Shown: piece by piece, positions 28,856 through 38,361 of the stretch
How positions within the stretch are numbered: position 1 is the stretch's first letter
How the letters are laid out: the number at the start of each line of letters is the position of its first letter
Assembly (NCBI RefSeq): GCF_005871185.1
Contig: NZ_SWKN01000013.1
Location: forward strand, 1 to 64,000
Direction: 5' to 3'
From: Limnobacter alexandrii
GTDB taxonomy: Bacteria > Pseudomonadota > Gammaproteobacteria > Burkholderiales > Burkholderiaceae_B
DNA length: 64,000 nucleotides
Program-made: the position numbers and the translations under genes
The notes under the pieces: model-generated
What the model was told of the DNA's origin: nothing
Seen by the model: the letters and a program-made list of their open reading frames with translations, nothing else
Database searches by the model: none

Positions 28856-31615
28856 ATGATCACAGACACTCTGAAAAAGCTTTTTGGCAGCCGCAATGAA
28901 CGGTTGCTGAAAACCTACCGTAAAACCGTCAACCAAATCAACGCGCTAGAGCCTACCGTTCAGGCCCTGAGCGACGATGCCCTGCGCGCGAAAACCATCG
29001 AATTCAAAGAGCGCCTGGCCAAGGGCGACACGCTGGACAGTTTGCTGCCCGAGGCGTTTGCCGTTGTGCGCGAAGCCAGCGTGCGGGTGTTCGGCATGCG
29101 GCACTTCGATGTGCAGCTGATCGGCGGCATGGCCCTGCATCAAGGCAAAATTTCAGAAATGCGCACCGGTGAGGGTAAAACACTGGTGGCCACCTTGCCT
29201 GCGTACCTCAATGCGCTGGAAGGCAAGGGCGTTCACGTGATTACCGTGAACGATTACCTGGCTTCCCGCGATGCTGCGTGGATGGGCAAGCTTTACAGCT
29301 TTCTGGGTTTGACGGTGGGTTGCAACCTGTCCCGCATGCCGCACGACCAGAAGCAGGCTGCTTACGCCTCCGACATTACATACGGCACCAACAACGAATT
29401 TGGTTTTGATTATCTGCGCGACAACATGGTGTACAGCGTGGGTGAGCGCGTACAGCGCGGCCTGAATTACGCGATTGTTGACGAAGTTGATTCGATTTTG
29501 ATCGACGAGGCGCGCACGCCTTTGATCATCTCGGGTCAGGCGGACGACCACACCGAGATGTACCGCAAGCTCGACAGCTTGCCCAAGCAACTGGTGCGTA
29601 TGCAAAGCGAGCAAAAGCCCGGCGAGGAAGAGGTTCCAGGCGACTTTTTCGTAGACGAGAAAGGCCACCAAATCCAGATGAGTGAAGCTGGCCATGAGAA
29701 GGCCGAGCAAATTTTGACCCAAATGGGTTTGTTGCCAGAAGGTGCCAGCCTGTACGACGCTGCGAATATTTCGCTGATGCACCACGTGATGGCCGCCCTG
29801 CGCGCCCACAACCTGTTTCACAAAGACCAGCATTATGTGGTTCAAAACGGTGAAGTCATCATCGTGGATGAATTCACAGGTCGCCTGATGCCGGGTCGCC
29901 GCTGGTCTGATGGCTTGCACCAGGCTGTGGAAGCCAAGGAAGGTGTCCGCATTCAAGCCGAGAACCAAACGCTTGCGTCCATCACATTCCAGAATTACTT
30001 CCGCATGTACAAGAAGCTGTCTGGTATGACCGGTACAGCCGACACCGAAGCGTTTGAATTCCAGTCCATTTATGGTCTAGAAACCGTGATTATTCCAACG
30101 CATCGCGCCATCCAGCGTAAAGATGCGCAGGACAAGATTTACAAAAGCGCGCGTGAGAAATACAACGCCATCCTTGAAGACATCAAGGACTGCTACGAAC
30201 GCGGCCAGCCTGTGCTGGTGGGTACTACATCCATCGAGAATTCCGAGCTGATCGCGAGTTTCCTTGAGCAAGAGAAACTGCCCCACAATGTGCTGAATGC
30301 CAAGCAGCATGAGCGCGAGGCCGAAATTGTGGCGCAGGCAGGGCGCCCGAAAGCCATCACCATTGCGACCAATATGGCTGGTCGTGGTACCGACATTGTG
30401 TTGGGTGGCAACCTGGAACGTGAGCTTGCCGGCATTGAAAACAATGCGGAAATTGACGAGGCCGCCAAACCGGCACTGATCGAAAAAGCTCGCGCTGAAT
30501 GGAAACTGCGCAACGAGGCCGTATTAGCTTCGGGTGGTTTGCACATCATTGGTTGTGAACGCCATGAAAGCCGCCGAATTGACAATCAGCTGCGCGGCCG
30601 TGCTGGTCGCCAGGGCGATGCGGGTTCATCGCGTTTTTACCTGTCGATGGAAGACCAGTTGCTGCGCATTTTTGCGGGCGACCGGGTGCGCGCGATCATG
30701 GAGCGCCTCAAGCTGCCAGAAGGCGAGGCCATTGAAGCAGGCATTGTCTCTCGCTCAATCGAGTCTGCCCAACGCAAAGTGGAAGGCCGCAACTTCGACA
30801 TTCGCAAGCAATTGCTGGAATACGATGATGTGTCCAATGAGCAGCGCAAAATCATTTATGCGCAGCGCAATGAAATTCTGGAATCGGCTGAAATCCGCGA
30901 AACCATCGGCAACTTGCGTCATGGCGCACTGGAATCTGTGTTCCGTGAGTACATTCCCGAAGAATCCGTTGAAGAACAATGGGATCTGGAAGGTTTGGAA
31001 ACCGTGTTGCACAACGAGTATCAGCTAGAAGCCACCTTGCGCAAATGGCTCGAAGACGATGCGAAAAGCTCGGACGAAGACTTCCTGAAGCGAATTCTTC
31101 AAATGGCGGATGAAATTTACGAGGCCAAGGTTCAACTGGTCGGTGTGGATTCATTTGCCAAGTTTGAGAAAACGCTGCTGTTGCAAAGCATTGACACCCA
31201 CTGGCGTGAGCACCTGGCCGCACTGGATTACCTGCGCCAGGGCATTCATCTGCGTGGTTACGCCCAGAAAAACCCCAAACAGGAATACAAGCGCGAAGCG
31301 TTCGAATTGTTTGGAGCCCTGCTGAACCGTGTGCGTGACGAAGTGGCCAAGGTGTTGCTCACCGTGCGGGTTCAATCTGCAGAGCAGGTGCAACAGGCGG
31401 AGCAGCAACTGGAACAGGAAGCGGCCGCGCACCTGGGCAATATGCAATACCAGCATCCAGATGCCAGCGGTGAAGAAGAAAAGGCTGAGGAAGAATCGCG
31501 CGCTGCTGCACCCGCCAATGTTCCGCGCAGGGTCAGTGAGAAGGTGGGCCGTAATGACCCATGCCCTTGTGGCTCTGGCAAGAAATACAAGCAGTGCCAC
31601 GGGAAAATTTCCTGA
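28856..31615 (+). CDS. secA: Protein translocase ATPase SecA
   Basis: Motor that pushes preproteins through SecYEG. Walker A MRTGEGKT is at residues 102-109, the DEAD-like Walker B reads [16 protein letters not shown], and helicase motifs include [10 protein letters not shown] and [14 protein letters not shown] helical scaffold and wing follow. The C-terminus carries the zinc-binding SEC-C motif [15 protein letters not shown], which binds SecB and phospholipid. Length of 919 is standard. No secM-like gene is present upstream; the gap of 100 bases holds a strong hairpin instead. Confidence 0.98.
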   Translation: MITDTLKKLFGSRNERLLKTYRKTVNQINALEPTVQALSDDALRAKTIEFKERLAKGDTLDSLLPEAFAVVREASVRVFGMRHFDVQLIGGMALHQGKISEMRTGEGKTLVATLPAYLNALEGKGVHVITVNDYLASRDAAWMGKLYSFLGLTVGCNLSRMPHDQKQAAYASDITYGTNNEFGFDYLRDNMVYSVGERVQRGLNYAIVDEVDSILIDEARTPLIISGQADDHTEMYRKLDSLPKQLVRMQSEQKPGEEEVPGDFFVDEKGHQIQMSEAGHEKAEQILTQMGLLPEGASLYDAANISLMHHVMAALRAHNLFHKDQHYVVQNGEVIIVDEFTGRLMPGRRWSDGLHQAVEAKEGVRIQAENQTLASITFQNYFRMYKKLSGMTGTADTEAFEFQSIYGLETVIIPTHRAIQRKDAQDKIYKSAREKYNAILEDIKDCYERGQPVLVGTTSIENSELIASFLEQEKLPHNVLNAKQHEREAEIVAQAGRPKAITIATNMAGRGTDIVLGGNLERELAGIENNAEIDEAAKPALIEKARAEWKLRNEAVLASGGLHIIGCERHESRRIDNQLRGRAGRQGDAGSSRFYLSMEDQLLRIFAGDRVRAIMERLKLPEGEAIEAGIVSRSIESAQRKVEGRNFDIRKQLLEYDDVSNEQRKIIYAQRNEILESAEIRETIGNLRHGALESVFREYIPEESVEEQWDLEGLETVLHNEYQLEATLRKWLEDDAKSSDEDFLKRILQMADEIYEAKVQLVGVDSFAKFEKTLLLQSIDTHWREHLAALDYLRQGIHLRGYAQKNPKQEYKREAFELFGALLNRVRDEVAKVLLTVRVQSAEQVQQAEQQLEQEAAAHLGNMQYQHPDASGEEEKAEEESRAAAPANVPRRVSEKVGRNDPCPCGSGKKYKQCHGKIS

Positions 31616-31663
31616 AACTATTGAAATATGTGCGCAAACGCGCGTGCCAAGGAGTTGATCGCC

Positions 31664-32893
31664 ATGCCCGTGAATTTGAATGTACCCGCCGCTGATTCAC
31701 TGTTTCCAGTTGCCGGTTTGGACATGGGTTATGCCATGGCCCAAATTCGCAAGCCCAACCGAAAAGATGTGTTGGTGGTGCGTGTGGCCGAGGGCAGCAG
31801 TGTGGCAGGCGTATTCACGAAAAACCGCTTTTGTGCGGCACCGGTTCAGGTTTGTCAGGCCCATTTGAAGGCGGGCAAGGGCATTCGCGCTTTGGTGGTG
31901 AATACCGGTTGCGCCAACGCTGGTACAGGCGAACGTGGTTTGGCCGATGCACGCGCAACCACGGCCAAGGTGGCTGAACTTCTAGGCGTCGAGCCCGAGC
32001 AAGTACTTGTGTTTTCAACCGGCGTTATCCTCGAAAACCTGCCAATGGATCGCTTGTTATTGGGCATTGATCAAGCTGTTGCTGGTTTGGGCAAGGCCGA
32101 CTGGCTGGATGCAGCCACTTCAATCATGACCACCGACACCCTGCCCAAAGCCAGCAGTCGCAAACTGAAAGTGGGCGCTGGGGAAATCGCAATTACTGGT
32201 GTGTCCAAAGGTGCGGGCATGATTCGCCCCAATATGGCGACCATGCTGGGGTATTTGGCCACCGATGCCGCCATTGCACAGCCTGTGCTGGACAAGTGGA
32301 CCACTGCCATGGCCGATGCGTCGTTCAACCGCATCACGATTGACGGCGATACCTCAACGAATGACAGCTTTGTCGTGATTGCCACCGGCAAAAGCAAGGC
32401 CGTGAATATTCAAACTGGCAATGAGCCTGAAGCCGCAGCCGTGTTCGACGCATTGAAGGCCGAGTCGATCAAGTTGGCCCAGGCGATTGTGCGCGATGGC
32501 GAGGGTGCAACCAAATTCATTACGGTGAAGGTAGAACAGGCTGGCAGTGAAGAAGAAGCGTTGAAAGTGGCTTATGCAATTGGTCATTCGCCTTTGGTGA
32601 AAACCGCTTTCTTCGCATCTGATCCCAACCTTGGCCGTATTTTGGCGGCGGTGGGCTATGCCGGTATTGATGACCTGGATCAAACCAAAATTCAACTGTA
32701 CCTGGGCGATGTGTATGTGGCCCAAAACGGTGGCCGTCACCCCGATTATCGGGAAGAGCAAGGACAAGCCGTGATGAACGATGCGGAAATTACGGTGCGT
32801 GTGCAACTTGGGCGTGGCAATGCCAGTACCACCGTGTGGACTACCGACTTTTCGCATGAGTATGTCACCATCAACGCGGACTACCGCAGTTAA
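31664..32893 (+). CDS. argJ: Glutamate N-acetyltransferase / amino-acid N-acetyltransferase
   Basis: Bifunctional enzyme of the cyclic arginine pathway that moves acetyl from N-acetylornithine to glutamate. It is self-cleaving: the nucleophile Thr193 lies in [13 protein letters not shown], where chains alpha and beta separate. [13 protein letters not shown] and [11 protein letters not shown] near the N-terminus are family hallmarks. The ATG at 31664 follows AAGGAGT by nine bases, giving 409 residues, so the longer frame from 31628 is not used. It is downstream of secA in the usual betaproteobacterial order. Confidence 0.96.
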   Translation: MPVNLNVPAADSLFPVAGLDMGYAMAQIRKPNRKDVLVVRVAEGSSVAGVFTKNRFCAAPVQVCQAHLKAGKGIRALVVNTGCANAGTGERGLADARATTAKVAELLGVEPEQVLVFSTGVILENLPMDRLLLGIDQAVAGLGKADWLDAATSIMTTDTLPKASSRKLKVGAGEIAITGVSKGAGMIRPNMATMLGYLATDAAIAQPVLDKWTTAMADASFNRITIDGDTSTNDSFVVIATGKSKAVNIQTGNEPEAAAVFDALKAESIKLAQAIVRDGEGATKFITVKVEQAGSEEEALKVAYAIGHSPLVKTAFFASDPNLGRILAAVGYAGIDDLDQTKIQLYLGDVYVAQNGGRHPDYREEQGQAVMNDAEITVRVQLGRGNASTTVWTTDFSHEYVTINADYRS

Positions 32894-32905
32894 AACGGCT
32901 GCGCC

Positions 32906-33772
32906 ATGAGTACCCAGCACAACGACACCAAGGCCATTCTCGAGCAACTTAGCCGAATAGCCCAAGCCTTGGAGCAGGGGGTGATGAAAGCCCCGAATAA
33001 CTGGAATGCCTCCACGGCATTTCGTTTGCACCACCGCGCAGGGCAATTGCGCCTTGAGCCAGTTAAAACAGTTGAGTCACTGGATGCGGCAGTGCTCAAG
33101 AACATTGGCCCCCAACTAGAGAAAGTGGACCAGAACACCCACCAGTTCGTAAAGGGCTTGCCCGCCAATAACGTGTTGCTGACTGGTGCCCGTGGCACTG
33201 GTAAATCCAGCTTGGTGCGAGCCATGCTGAGCCGCTATGCGCCACAGGGTCTACGCTTGATCGAGGTTGATAAAACAGACTTGCTGTTTTTGCAGGATGT
33301 GGTTGACCTGGTCAATGGCAGGCCCGAACGTTTTATTGTGTTTTGTGATGACCTGTCTTTCGAAGAGGGTGAGGCGGGTTATAAGGCCCTGAAAAGCGTG
33401 CTTGATGGCTCGATCGCGGGTACGTCTGACAATGTGCTCATCTATGCCACCTCAAACCGCCGCCATTTGTTGCCCCAAATGATGAAGGACAACCTTCAAA
33501 CCCAGCACATGGACAATGGCGAAATTCGTCCCGCCGAGGGCATTGAGGAAAAAGTATCACTGTCAGACCGGTTCGGTGTGTGGGTATCTTTTCATGCGTT
33601 CAATCAGGATGAATACCTGGCCGCCGTTCAGGTGTGGCTGGAGCATTTCAACATGCCCTACACCGACGAGGCTCGCCACATCGCGCTTCGCTGGACCATT
33701 GAGCGTGGCAGCCGCAGTGGTCGCCTGGCTTACCAGTTTGCCAAGCATTGGGCTGGCTCCAAAGGTTTGTAA
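32906..33772 (+). CDS. DUF815 family AAA ATPase
   Basis: P-loop ATPase with Walker A GARGTGKS at residues 94-101 and Walker B FIVFCDD at about 143-149. ATSNRRHLLPQ after Walker B is the sensor 1 region. The DUF815 family is broadly conserved in proteobacteria but has no firmly established function. A helical N-terminal segment (1-80) precedes the ATPase. It starts 12 bases after argJ and is followed within six bases by the Nudix gene, so the three are likely one operon. Confidence 0.88.
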   Translation: MSTQHNDTKAILEQLSRIAQALEQGVMKAPNNWNASTAFRLHHRAGQLRLEPVKTVESLDAAVLKNIGPQLEKVDQNTHQFVKGLPANNVLLTGARGTGKSSLVRAMLSRYAPQGLRLIEVDKTDLLFLQDVVDLVNGRPERFIVFCDDLSFEEGEAGYKALKSVLDGSIAGTSDNVLIYATSNRRHLLPQMMKDNLQTQHMDNGEIRPAEGIEEKVSLSDRFGVWVSFHAFNQDEYLAAVQVWLEHFNMPYTDEARHIALRWTIERGSRSGRLAYQFAKHWAGSKGL

Positions 33773-33777
33773 GCCGA

Positions 33778-34740
33778 GTGACGAGTACCCCTTTAAAACC
33801 CAGAATCGATGTTGCGGTGGCCGTGGTATTCAATGCCCACGGCCAGGTGCTGTGGGGGTGTCGGCCAGAGGGGAAGCCTTATGCCGGTTATTGGGAATTT
33901 CCTGGCGGCAAAGTAGAGCCTGATGAAACCGTGTGGCAGGCCCTTGTCCGTGAATTAAAGGAAGAGCTCGATATCACCGCCCTTGAAGGTGGTCCGTGGT
34001 TTCGTATTGAACACGATTACGAGCATGCCAACGTACGTTTGCACTTGTACCGGGTGTGGCGTTTTGAAGGTATACCCAAATCACTTGAGCAACAGCCCTT
34101 TACCTGGGCCAGCCTTGACAGCGCTGATCTCTCCCCGATTTTGCCCGCGACCGAACCCTTGCTGCCCAAATTGGCCCAGCCTACGGTGATGGCATTGAGC
34201 AATTATGAGGCTGGGTTCGAGGCCTGTTCCAAGCGATTGGAGAAGGGTTTGAATGGCTCGAAAATGCCCGTGTATGTTCAGTTTCGGGAAAAAACCCTGC
34301 GCGGCGATGCATTAATTCGTGCATTCGAACATTGTTATGGCCTGTGTCAAAAAACAGGGCAGGCCATGCTGTTGAACTCGGACACCTGGATAAACCTTCG
34401 TGATCATCTGGACGCATTGCCATGCCCGCTGCATTTGACGCAGGCGCATTTGCTGTCGGGTCAGTTTCAGGATTTTCAGTGTGCGGGTGCTTCAGTGCAC
34501 GATGCAGCCAGCCTGACAGCGGCTTTTGACCGTGGCTTGGGCTACGCCGTGCTAGGGGCTGTGAAACAGACCATTTCACATCCCGGGCAGTCGGGTTTGG
34601 GCTGGGGGAATTTTCTTGAAATTGCGCAGGGTGCGCGTTTGCCGGTGTTTGCAATTGGTGGTTTGGCTTGGGAAGACGTTCGCGATGCCCGCCTGCATGG
34701 GGCCCACGGCATTGCAATGCTCAGTCAGTTCACGGCTTGA
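33778..34740 (+). CDS. Nudix hydrolase fused to a thiamine phosphate synthase-like (TenI) domain
   Basis: The N-terminal MutT-type domain (about residues 10-130) has the Nudix box GGKVEPDETVWQALVREL and EELDI at about 43-65, with WGCRPEGKPYAGYWEFPGG in front as in 8-oxo-dGTP hydrolases. The C-terminal half (about 160-320) is a TIM-barrel domain of the ThiE/TenI family, with VQFREKTL, LTQAHLLSG, GASVHD and FAIGGLAWEDV. Fusion of this kind is known in proteobacteria. The barrel keeps the general fold, but its activity is uncertain. The GTG start at 33778 is preferred; a TTG at 33748 would overlap the DUF815 gene by 25 bases. Confidence 0.9.
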   Translation: MTSTPLKPRIDVAVAVVFNAHGQVLWGCRPEGKPYAGYWEFPGGKVEPDETVWQALVRELKEELDITALEGGPWFRIEHDYEHANVRLHLYRVWRFEGIPKSLEQQPFTWASLDSADLSPILPATEPLLPKLAQPTVMALSNYEAGFEACSKRLEKGLNGSKMPVYVQFREKTLRGDALIRAFEHCYGLCQKTGQAMLLNSDTWINLRDHLDALPCPLHLTQAHLLSGQFQDFQCAGASVHDAASLTAAFDRGLGYAVLGAVKQTISHPGQSGLGWGNFLEIAQGARLPVFAIGGLAWEDVRDARLHGAHGIAMLSQFTA

Positions 34741-34750
34741 GCCTGCCAAA

Positions 34751-35560
34751 CTACAAATTACACAGTCTGATCTTGAATTCGATGGGTTCAAGATAGGGGT
34801 TGTTTTTGCTGACCCCGTTGGCATTCGGAATGTTGAAGCGAATCCAAAGCATGTATTTGTTGGCGCTGAATTCAGGCACTACTTCCAGATCGCTTGGTAA
34901 ATCAACCCGCAAAAGCTGAAAGGTTTTGCCGCTCATTTGCTGGGTGTAATTGCCTTGTTCCGCCGTCACCATGCTCATTTCTCCGCTGTGGCGCAAAATT
35001 TTCAGAACAAGTTCAATTGCTTTGGCCAAAGGGCGCATGGGCTCAAACCAAGCCTCAATATCAACACGGCGCGCCTGGGCTGATCGGGACTGCCAGCGGT
35101 GGTAACCAGGCAAATCAAACTCACAAACGCCGCCCGGAATCGTGCAACGACTGCGAATAATCATCAGGAATTCATTGTCGCGCAAATGGTAGCCAAGCCT
35201 GCCATTGCACTGGTTGAGATGGGTCGCTGTTGAATCAATGCTCGCGAGGGTTTCTTCAAGCATGTTGCGGTCAACGCCCGGGTGGCCGCGAAACTGCACC
35301 AGCGACGCCCTTTGGCGGTCAAGTTCTTGAAGCAAGTCGCTTTTCAAGTCGGCTCTGGAGCCCACTTCGATGATTTCAAAGAGGGTAAGCAGGGCTGTGT
35401 GATGGTCCAGTCGGTGGTCTTGCGACATGAAGAAGCCAAATTTGGCGAACAAATCCTCAAGGCGCAAGAGCGTGCGAATTCTCTCGTTGAGTGGAAACTC
35501 GTAAGTGGTGATTTGAGTGACCGGATTGGTGGTCTGTTGTTCGTCTGTAACTTGAGTCAC
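34751..35560 (-). CDS. zapD: Cell division protein ZapD
   Basis: Cytoplasmic protein that bundles FtsZ filaments (DUF1342, YacF). The N-terminal half is the helical part with YEFPLNERIRTLLRLEDLF, as in E. coli ZapD, and the C-terminal half is the beta domain with EIWFEPMR-like VDIEAWFEPMRPLAKA and LLRVDLPSD. The GTG start was chosen because the 21 residues in front, read from TTG at 35623, look like non-coding sequence. It is the last gene of a minus-strand run pilB-pilC-pilD-coaE-zapD. The gene yacG that often follows zapD is absent here, as the convergent Nudix gene ends 10 bases away. Confidence 0.88.
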   Translation of the reverse strand: MTQVTDEQQTTNPVTQITTYEFPLNERIRTLLRLEDLFAKFGFFMSQDHRLDHHTALLTLFEIIEVGSRADLKSDLLQELDRQRASLVQFRGHPGVDRNMLEETLASIDSTATHLNQCNGRLGYHLRDNEFLMIIRSRCTIPGGVCEFDLPGYHRWQSRSAQARRVDIEAWFEPMRPLAKAIELVLKILRHSGEMSMVTAEQGNYTQQMSGKTFQLLRVDLPSDLEVVPEFSANKYMLWIRFNIPNANGVSKNNPYLEPIEFKIRLCNL

Positions 35561-35632
35561 CGAGCCATCGCAATTAAAAGGAACATCAGGTGTGATTGTG
35601 GCGCACCTGTGGTTTTCATGCAAATAGCAAGA

Positions 35633-36259
35633 TCACTTTTGGGCTTTTTTTATTAATTTTTCGTGCATAAAGTCGATTTTTTCAATCAGTTCGACTAGCT
35701 CGCCATTGTTTTCAATCACCAGGGTGGCCCCGGCCAGTCGAGTCTCTCGGGTGGCCTGGTTTTGCATCACAGCGCGCACCTGCGTTTCTGGCCAACCATT
35801 GCGTTGAATCACCCTGTGGACCTGTTGTTCCACAGGGCAATCCACCACAATAATTTCGTCCATCAATTCACCCCAACCCCCTTTTTCGAACAGCAGGGGC
35901 ACCACCAGTACAAAATACAGAGGGGCTCCAGCATCAAGTTGTTGTTGAACAAGCTGACGAATTTTGGGGTGAAGAATTTTTTCAAGCGTCAGGCGCTTTT
36001 CTGGCTCCTTGAACACCAACGCCCGCATGTGGTCGCGATTCATGCTGCCATCGGGCAGCACCGCCTCGGGGCCAAAAGCTTTTTGTATGTCGGGCATGGC
36101 CAGTCCCCCGGCCTTTGTCAGGCTGTGGGCAATTTCATCGGTGTCAATCACGGTGGCACCCAGTGCTTGAAGCCGGTTTGAAACCGCAGTTTTCCCGGAA
36201 CCGATTCCACCGGTTAGTCCAACAACCAGTTGCTGAGGTTTTTCTAGTGCAATGTGCAT
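35633..36259 (-). CDS. coaE: Dephospho-CoA kinase
   Basis: Last step of coenzyme A synthesis, phosphorylating the ribose 3'-hydroxyl. P-loop GLTGGIGSGKTAVSN is near residues 14-28, DTDEIAHSL near 39-47, and VVPLLFEKGGW follows, with the lid region RVIQRNGW. Length of 208 is normal. It follows pilD by only seven bases and precedes zapD, as in most betaproteobacteria. Confidence 0.95.
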   Translation of the reverse strand: MHIALEKPQQLVVGLTGGIGSGKTAVSNRLQALGATVIDTDEIAHSLTKAGGLAMPDIQKAFGPEAVLPDGSMNRDHMRALVFKEPEKRLTLEKILHPKIRQLVQQQLDAGAPLYFVLVVPLLFEKGGWGELMDEIIVVDCPVEQQVHRVIQRNGWPETQVRAVMQNQATRETRLAGATLVIENNGELVELIEKIDFMHEKLIKKAQK

Positions 36260-36266
36260 GGCGTGT

Positions 36267-37106
36267 TCAAATCCATTTGGTCAGGTCAAAGCCCGCCATC
36301 CATGCCAGCGCACCCATGACAAGGCAGGGGCCGAAGGGAAAAGCATCGGTTTTTTTCTTGCCGCGAATGGTTTGAATGACCAAGCCAAACACAATGCCCG
36401 AGACGGAGGCAAACAACACCACGCTGAATAGCGATGTGACACCGAGCCAGGCACCAATTGCAGCCAGCAATTTGAAATCGCCGTAACCCATGCCTTCTTT
36501 GCCGGTTGCCAGTTTGAACAGCTGATAAATCAGCCACAACACCAGGTAGCCCAGGGCTGCACCGGATACGGCGCTGGCCAGTGGTACAAAATCGAAGAAC
36601 AGGTTGAACAGCAAACCGGCCCACAGCAAGGGCAGGGTAATGCTGTCTGGCAACAGATAGGTGTCAAGGTCGATCAGTGCCAAGACCAAGAGGCTGGCCG
36701 CAAATGCCATTAAGGCCAAGGCCACAACGCCAGGCGGATTGAGCGAGGCAATCGCCAGAAACACACCGCCGCAAAGAAGCTCAACCACCGGGTAACGCAT
36801 CGAAATTTGGCTTGAACAATGCCCGCATTTGCCACGCAGCAACAAGTACGACAGCACGGGAATGTTGTGCCAGGCTTTTAGTGGGGTTTTGCAGGCGGGG
36901 CAATGGGATGCGGGAAGAAACAGGTTGAACCGCGGGAGTTCCTCGGGCTCGCGACCTTGAGCTTCGGCTAGGTCGGCGTCCCAGGCGCGTTGCATCATGA
37001 TGGGCAATCGGTGGGCCACCACATTCAGCAGTGAGCCGATACACAATCCCAGCAACGCGCTGAGCAAAAGCCATTGGGCGGGCTCCAAACCATTCAGTGC
37101 GGTCAA
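36267..37106 (-). CDS. pilD: Prepilin leader peptidase / N-methyltransferase
   Basis: Inner-membrane aspartyl protease that cleaves prepilins and methylates the new N-terminus. The cytoplasmic methyltransferase loop has two CxxC pairs, Cys69/Cys72 and Cys94/Cys97. The protease aspartates are in DLDTYLLPD and GYGDFK. About eight membrane helices can be drawn. The start is TTG at 37106, within the TTGA that also ends pilC. The longer frame to 37181 runs inside pilC and has an unrelated histidine-rich leader. Confidence 0.93.
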   Translation of the reverse strand: MTALNGLEPAQWLLLSALLGLCIGSLLNVVAHRLPIMMQRAWDADLAEAQGREPEELPRFNLFLPASHCPACKTPLKAWHNIPVLSYLLLRGKCGHCSSQISMRYPVVELLCGGVFLAIASLNPPGVVALALMAFAASLLVLALIDLDTYLLPDSITLPLLWAGLLFNLFFDFVPLASAVSGAALGYLVLWLIYQLFKLATGKEGMGYGDFKLLAAIGAWLGVTSLFSVVLFASVSGIVFGLVIQTIRGKKKTDAFPFGPCLVMGALAWMAGFDLTKWI

Positions 37107-38341
37107 ACAATGTCTCCCATGTTGAAGATTGGCATGTACATGCCCACAATAAGCACGCCCACCAGTATGCCAATAATGCACATGATCATGGGCTCCATGA
37201 CGGTGGACAGTGTATCCACTTTGTCATCCAGATTGGTTTCGTACTGGTTGGCCAGTCGTTCAAGCATGGAGTCCATCCTTCCGGATTCTTCGCCAATGCG
37301 AATCATCTGAATCGATTCAGGCGGAAATAATCGACTGGTCTCCATGCTGTCTGAAACCCGGCCACCCGAGGCCACGGCTTGTCGTATTTCAAGTGTGGCC
37401 TCCTGAAAGCTTCGAATGTCAGACACGCTGGCCACAGATTCCAGCGCGGAAGTAATGGGTACGCCCGAAGCGCTCAAGGTGGCAAAGGTGCGTGTCCAGC
37501 GGGCGTGGACCGCTGTTTTTATCAGGTCTCCGATCAGTGGCACGCGCAACAGCACAACGTCCATTGAGCTTTTGAGTTTCTGATTGCGTCGATACATTTG
37601 AAGAAGGCTGTATATGCCGAGCCCCAAAGCAGCCAGCAGCATCAGGCCGTATTGCTGAAGAAAGTCGGATGCTTTTAGCAGCAATGTGGTGAGCAAAGGC
37701 AGTTCGGCGTTGAACTGCGAGTAAATGGACTTGAACGATGGCAGCACAAACAGCAACATGCCCACGGTAACCCCAATGGCCACCAGCACCACTATGCTTG
37801 GGTAAATCATGGCCTTGCGCACCTTTTGCCGAATGCGCAGGGTTTTTTCGATGTGGGTGGCCAGGCGGCCCAATGCCGTGTCCAGTTCGCCTGCATTTTC
37901 ACCCGCTGCCAGCGTGTTGCAAAACAGGTTGTCAAAGCAGCGCGGGTGTTTGCGCATGGCTTCGCTAAGCTTCAGGCCGCTTTCCACGTCTGCGCGAATG
38001 GCTCTGACCACAGTTTGAATACCGCGTTTGTGTTTGCTGGTCATGCCGCCGGCAATCAAGCCAAGACTTTGCCCCAGGGGTACACCCGACTGGATCATGA
38101 CTGCAAGTTGCCTTACAAACGAGGCCACCATGGCCAGTTGAATTTTGCTGCCAGTGTAAGGTTTGGCCTTTCGAAGTGAGCTGGCTTTGACACCCTGTCG
38201 ACTAAGCTGGTAGCGAGCATGGTCAATTGACCTTGCCCTGATTTCACCTGTTCGGGCTTTGCGTGCCCTGCCTTTGGGCTTTTCAGTCCACAAGAAAAGA
38301 AGATCGCTGGACTGGGTTTTGTCTTTCAGGTGTGCATTCAT
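37103..38341 (-). CDS. pilC: Type IV pilus / type II secretion inner-membrane platform protein
   Basis: GspF/PilC family protein that anchors the assembly ATPase to the membrane. Two T2SF domains are seen (about residues 65-190 and 270-400), with LAVMIQSGVPLGQSL and the matching FATLSASGVPITSALESV. Membrane helices lie near 165-190, 215-240 and 375-400. The ATG at 38341 gives 412 residues. It follows pilB by 20 bases and overlaps pilD by four bases. Confidence 0.93.
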   Translation of the reverse strand: MNAHLKDKTQSSDLLFLWTEKPKGRARKARTGEIRARSIDHARYQLSRQGVKASSLRKAKPYTGSKIQLAMVASFVRQLAVMIQSGVPLGQSLGLIAGGMTSKHKRGIQTVVRAIRADVESGLKLSEAMRKHPRCFDNLFCNTLAAGENAGELDTALGRLATHIEKTLRIRQKVRKAMIYPSIVVLVAIGVTVGMLLFVLPSFKSIYSQFNAELPLLTTLLLKASDFLQQYGLMLLAALGLGIYSLLQMYRRNQKLKSSMDVVLLRVPLIGDLIKTAVHARWTRTFATLSASGVPITSALESVASVSDIRSFQEATLEIRQAVASGGRVSDSMETSRLFPPESIQMIRIGEESGRMDSMLERLANQYETNLDDKVDTLSTVMEPMIMCIIGILVGVLIVGMYMPIFNMGDIV

Positions 38342-38361
38342 TGCGCGCGCTCGCAAGCTGA

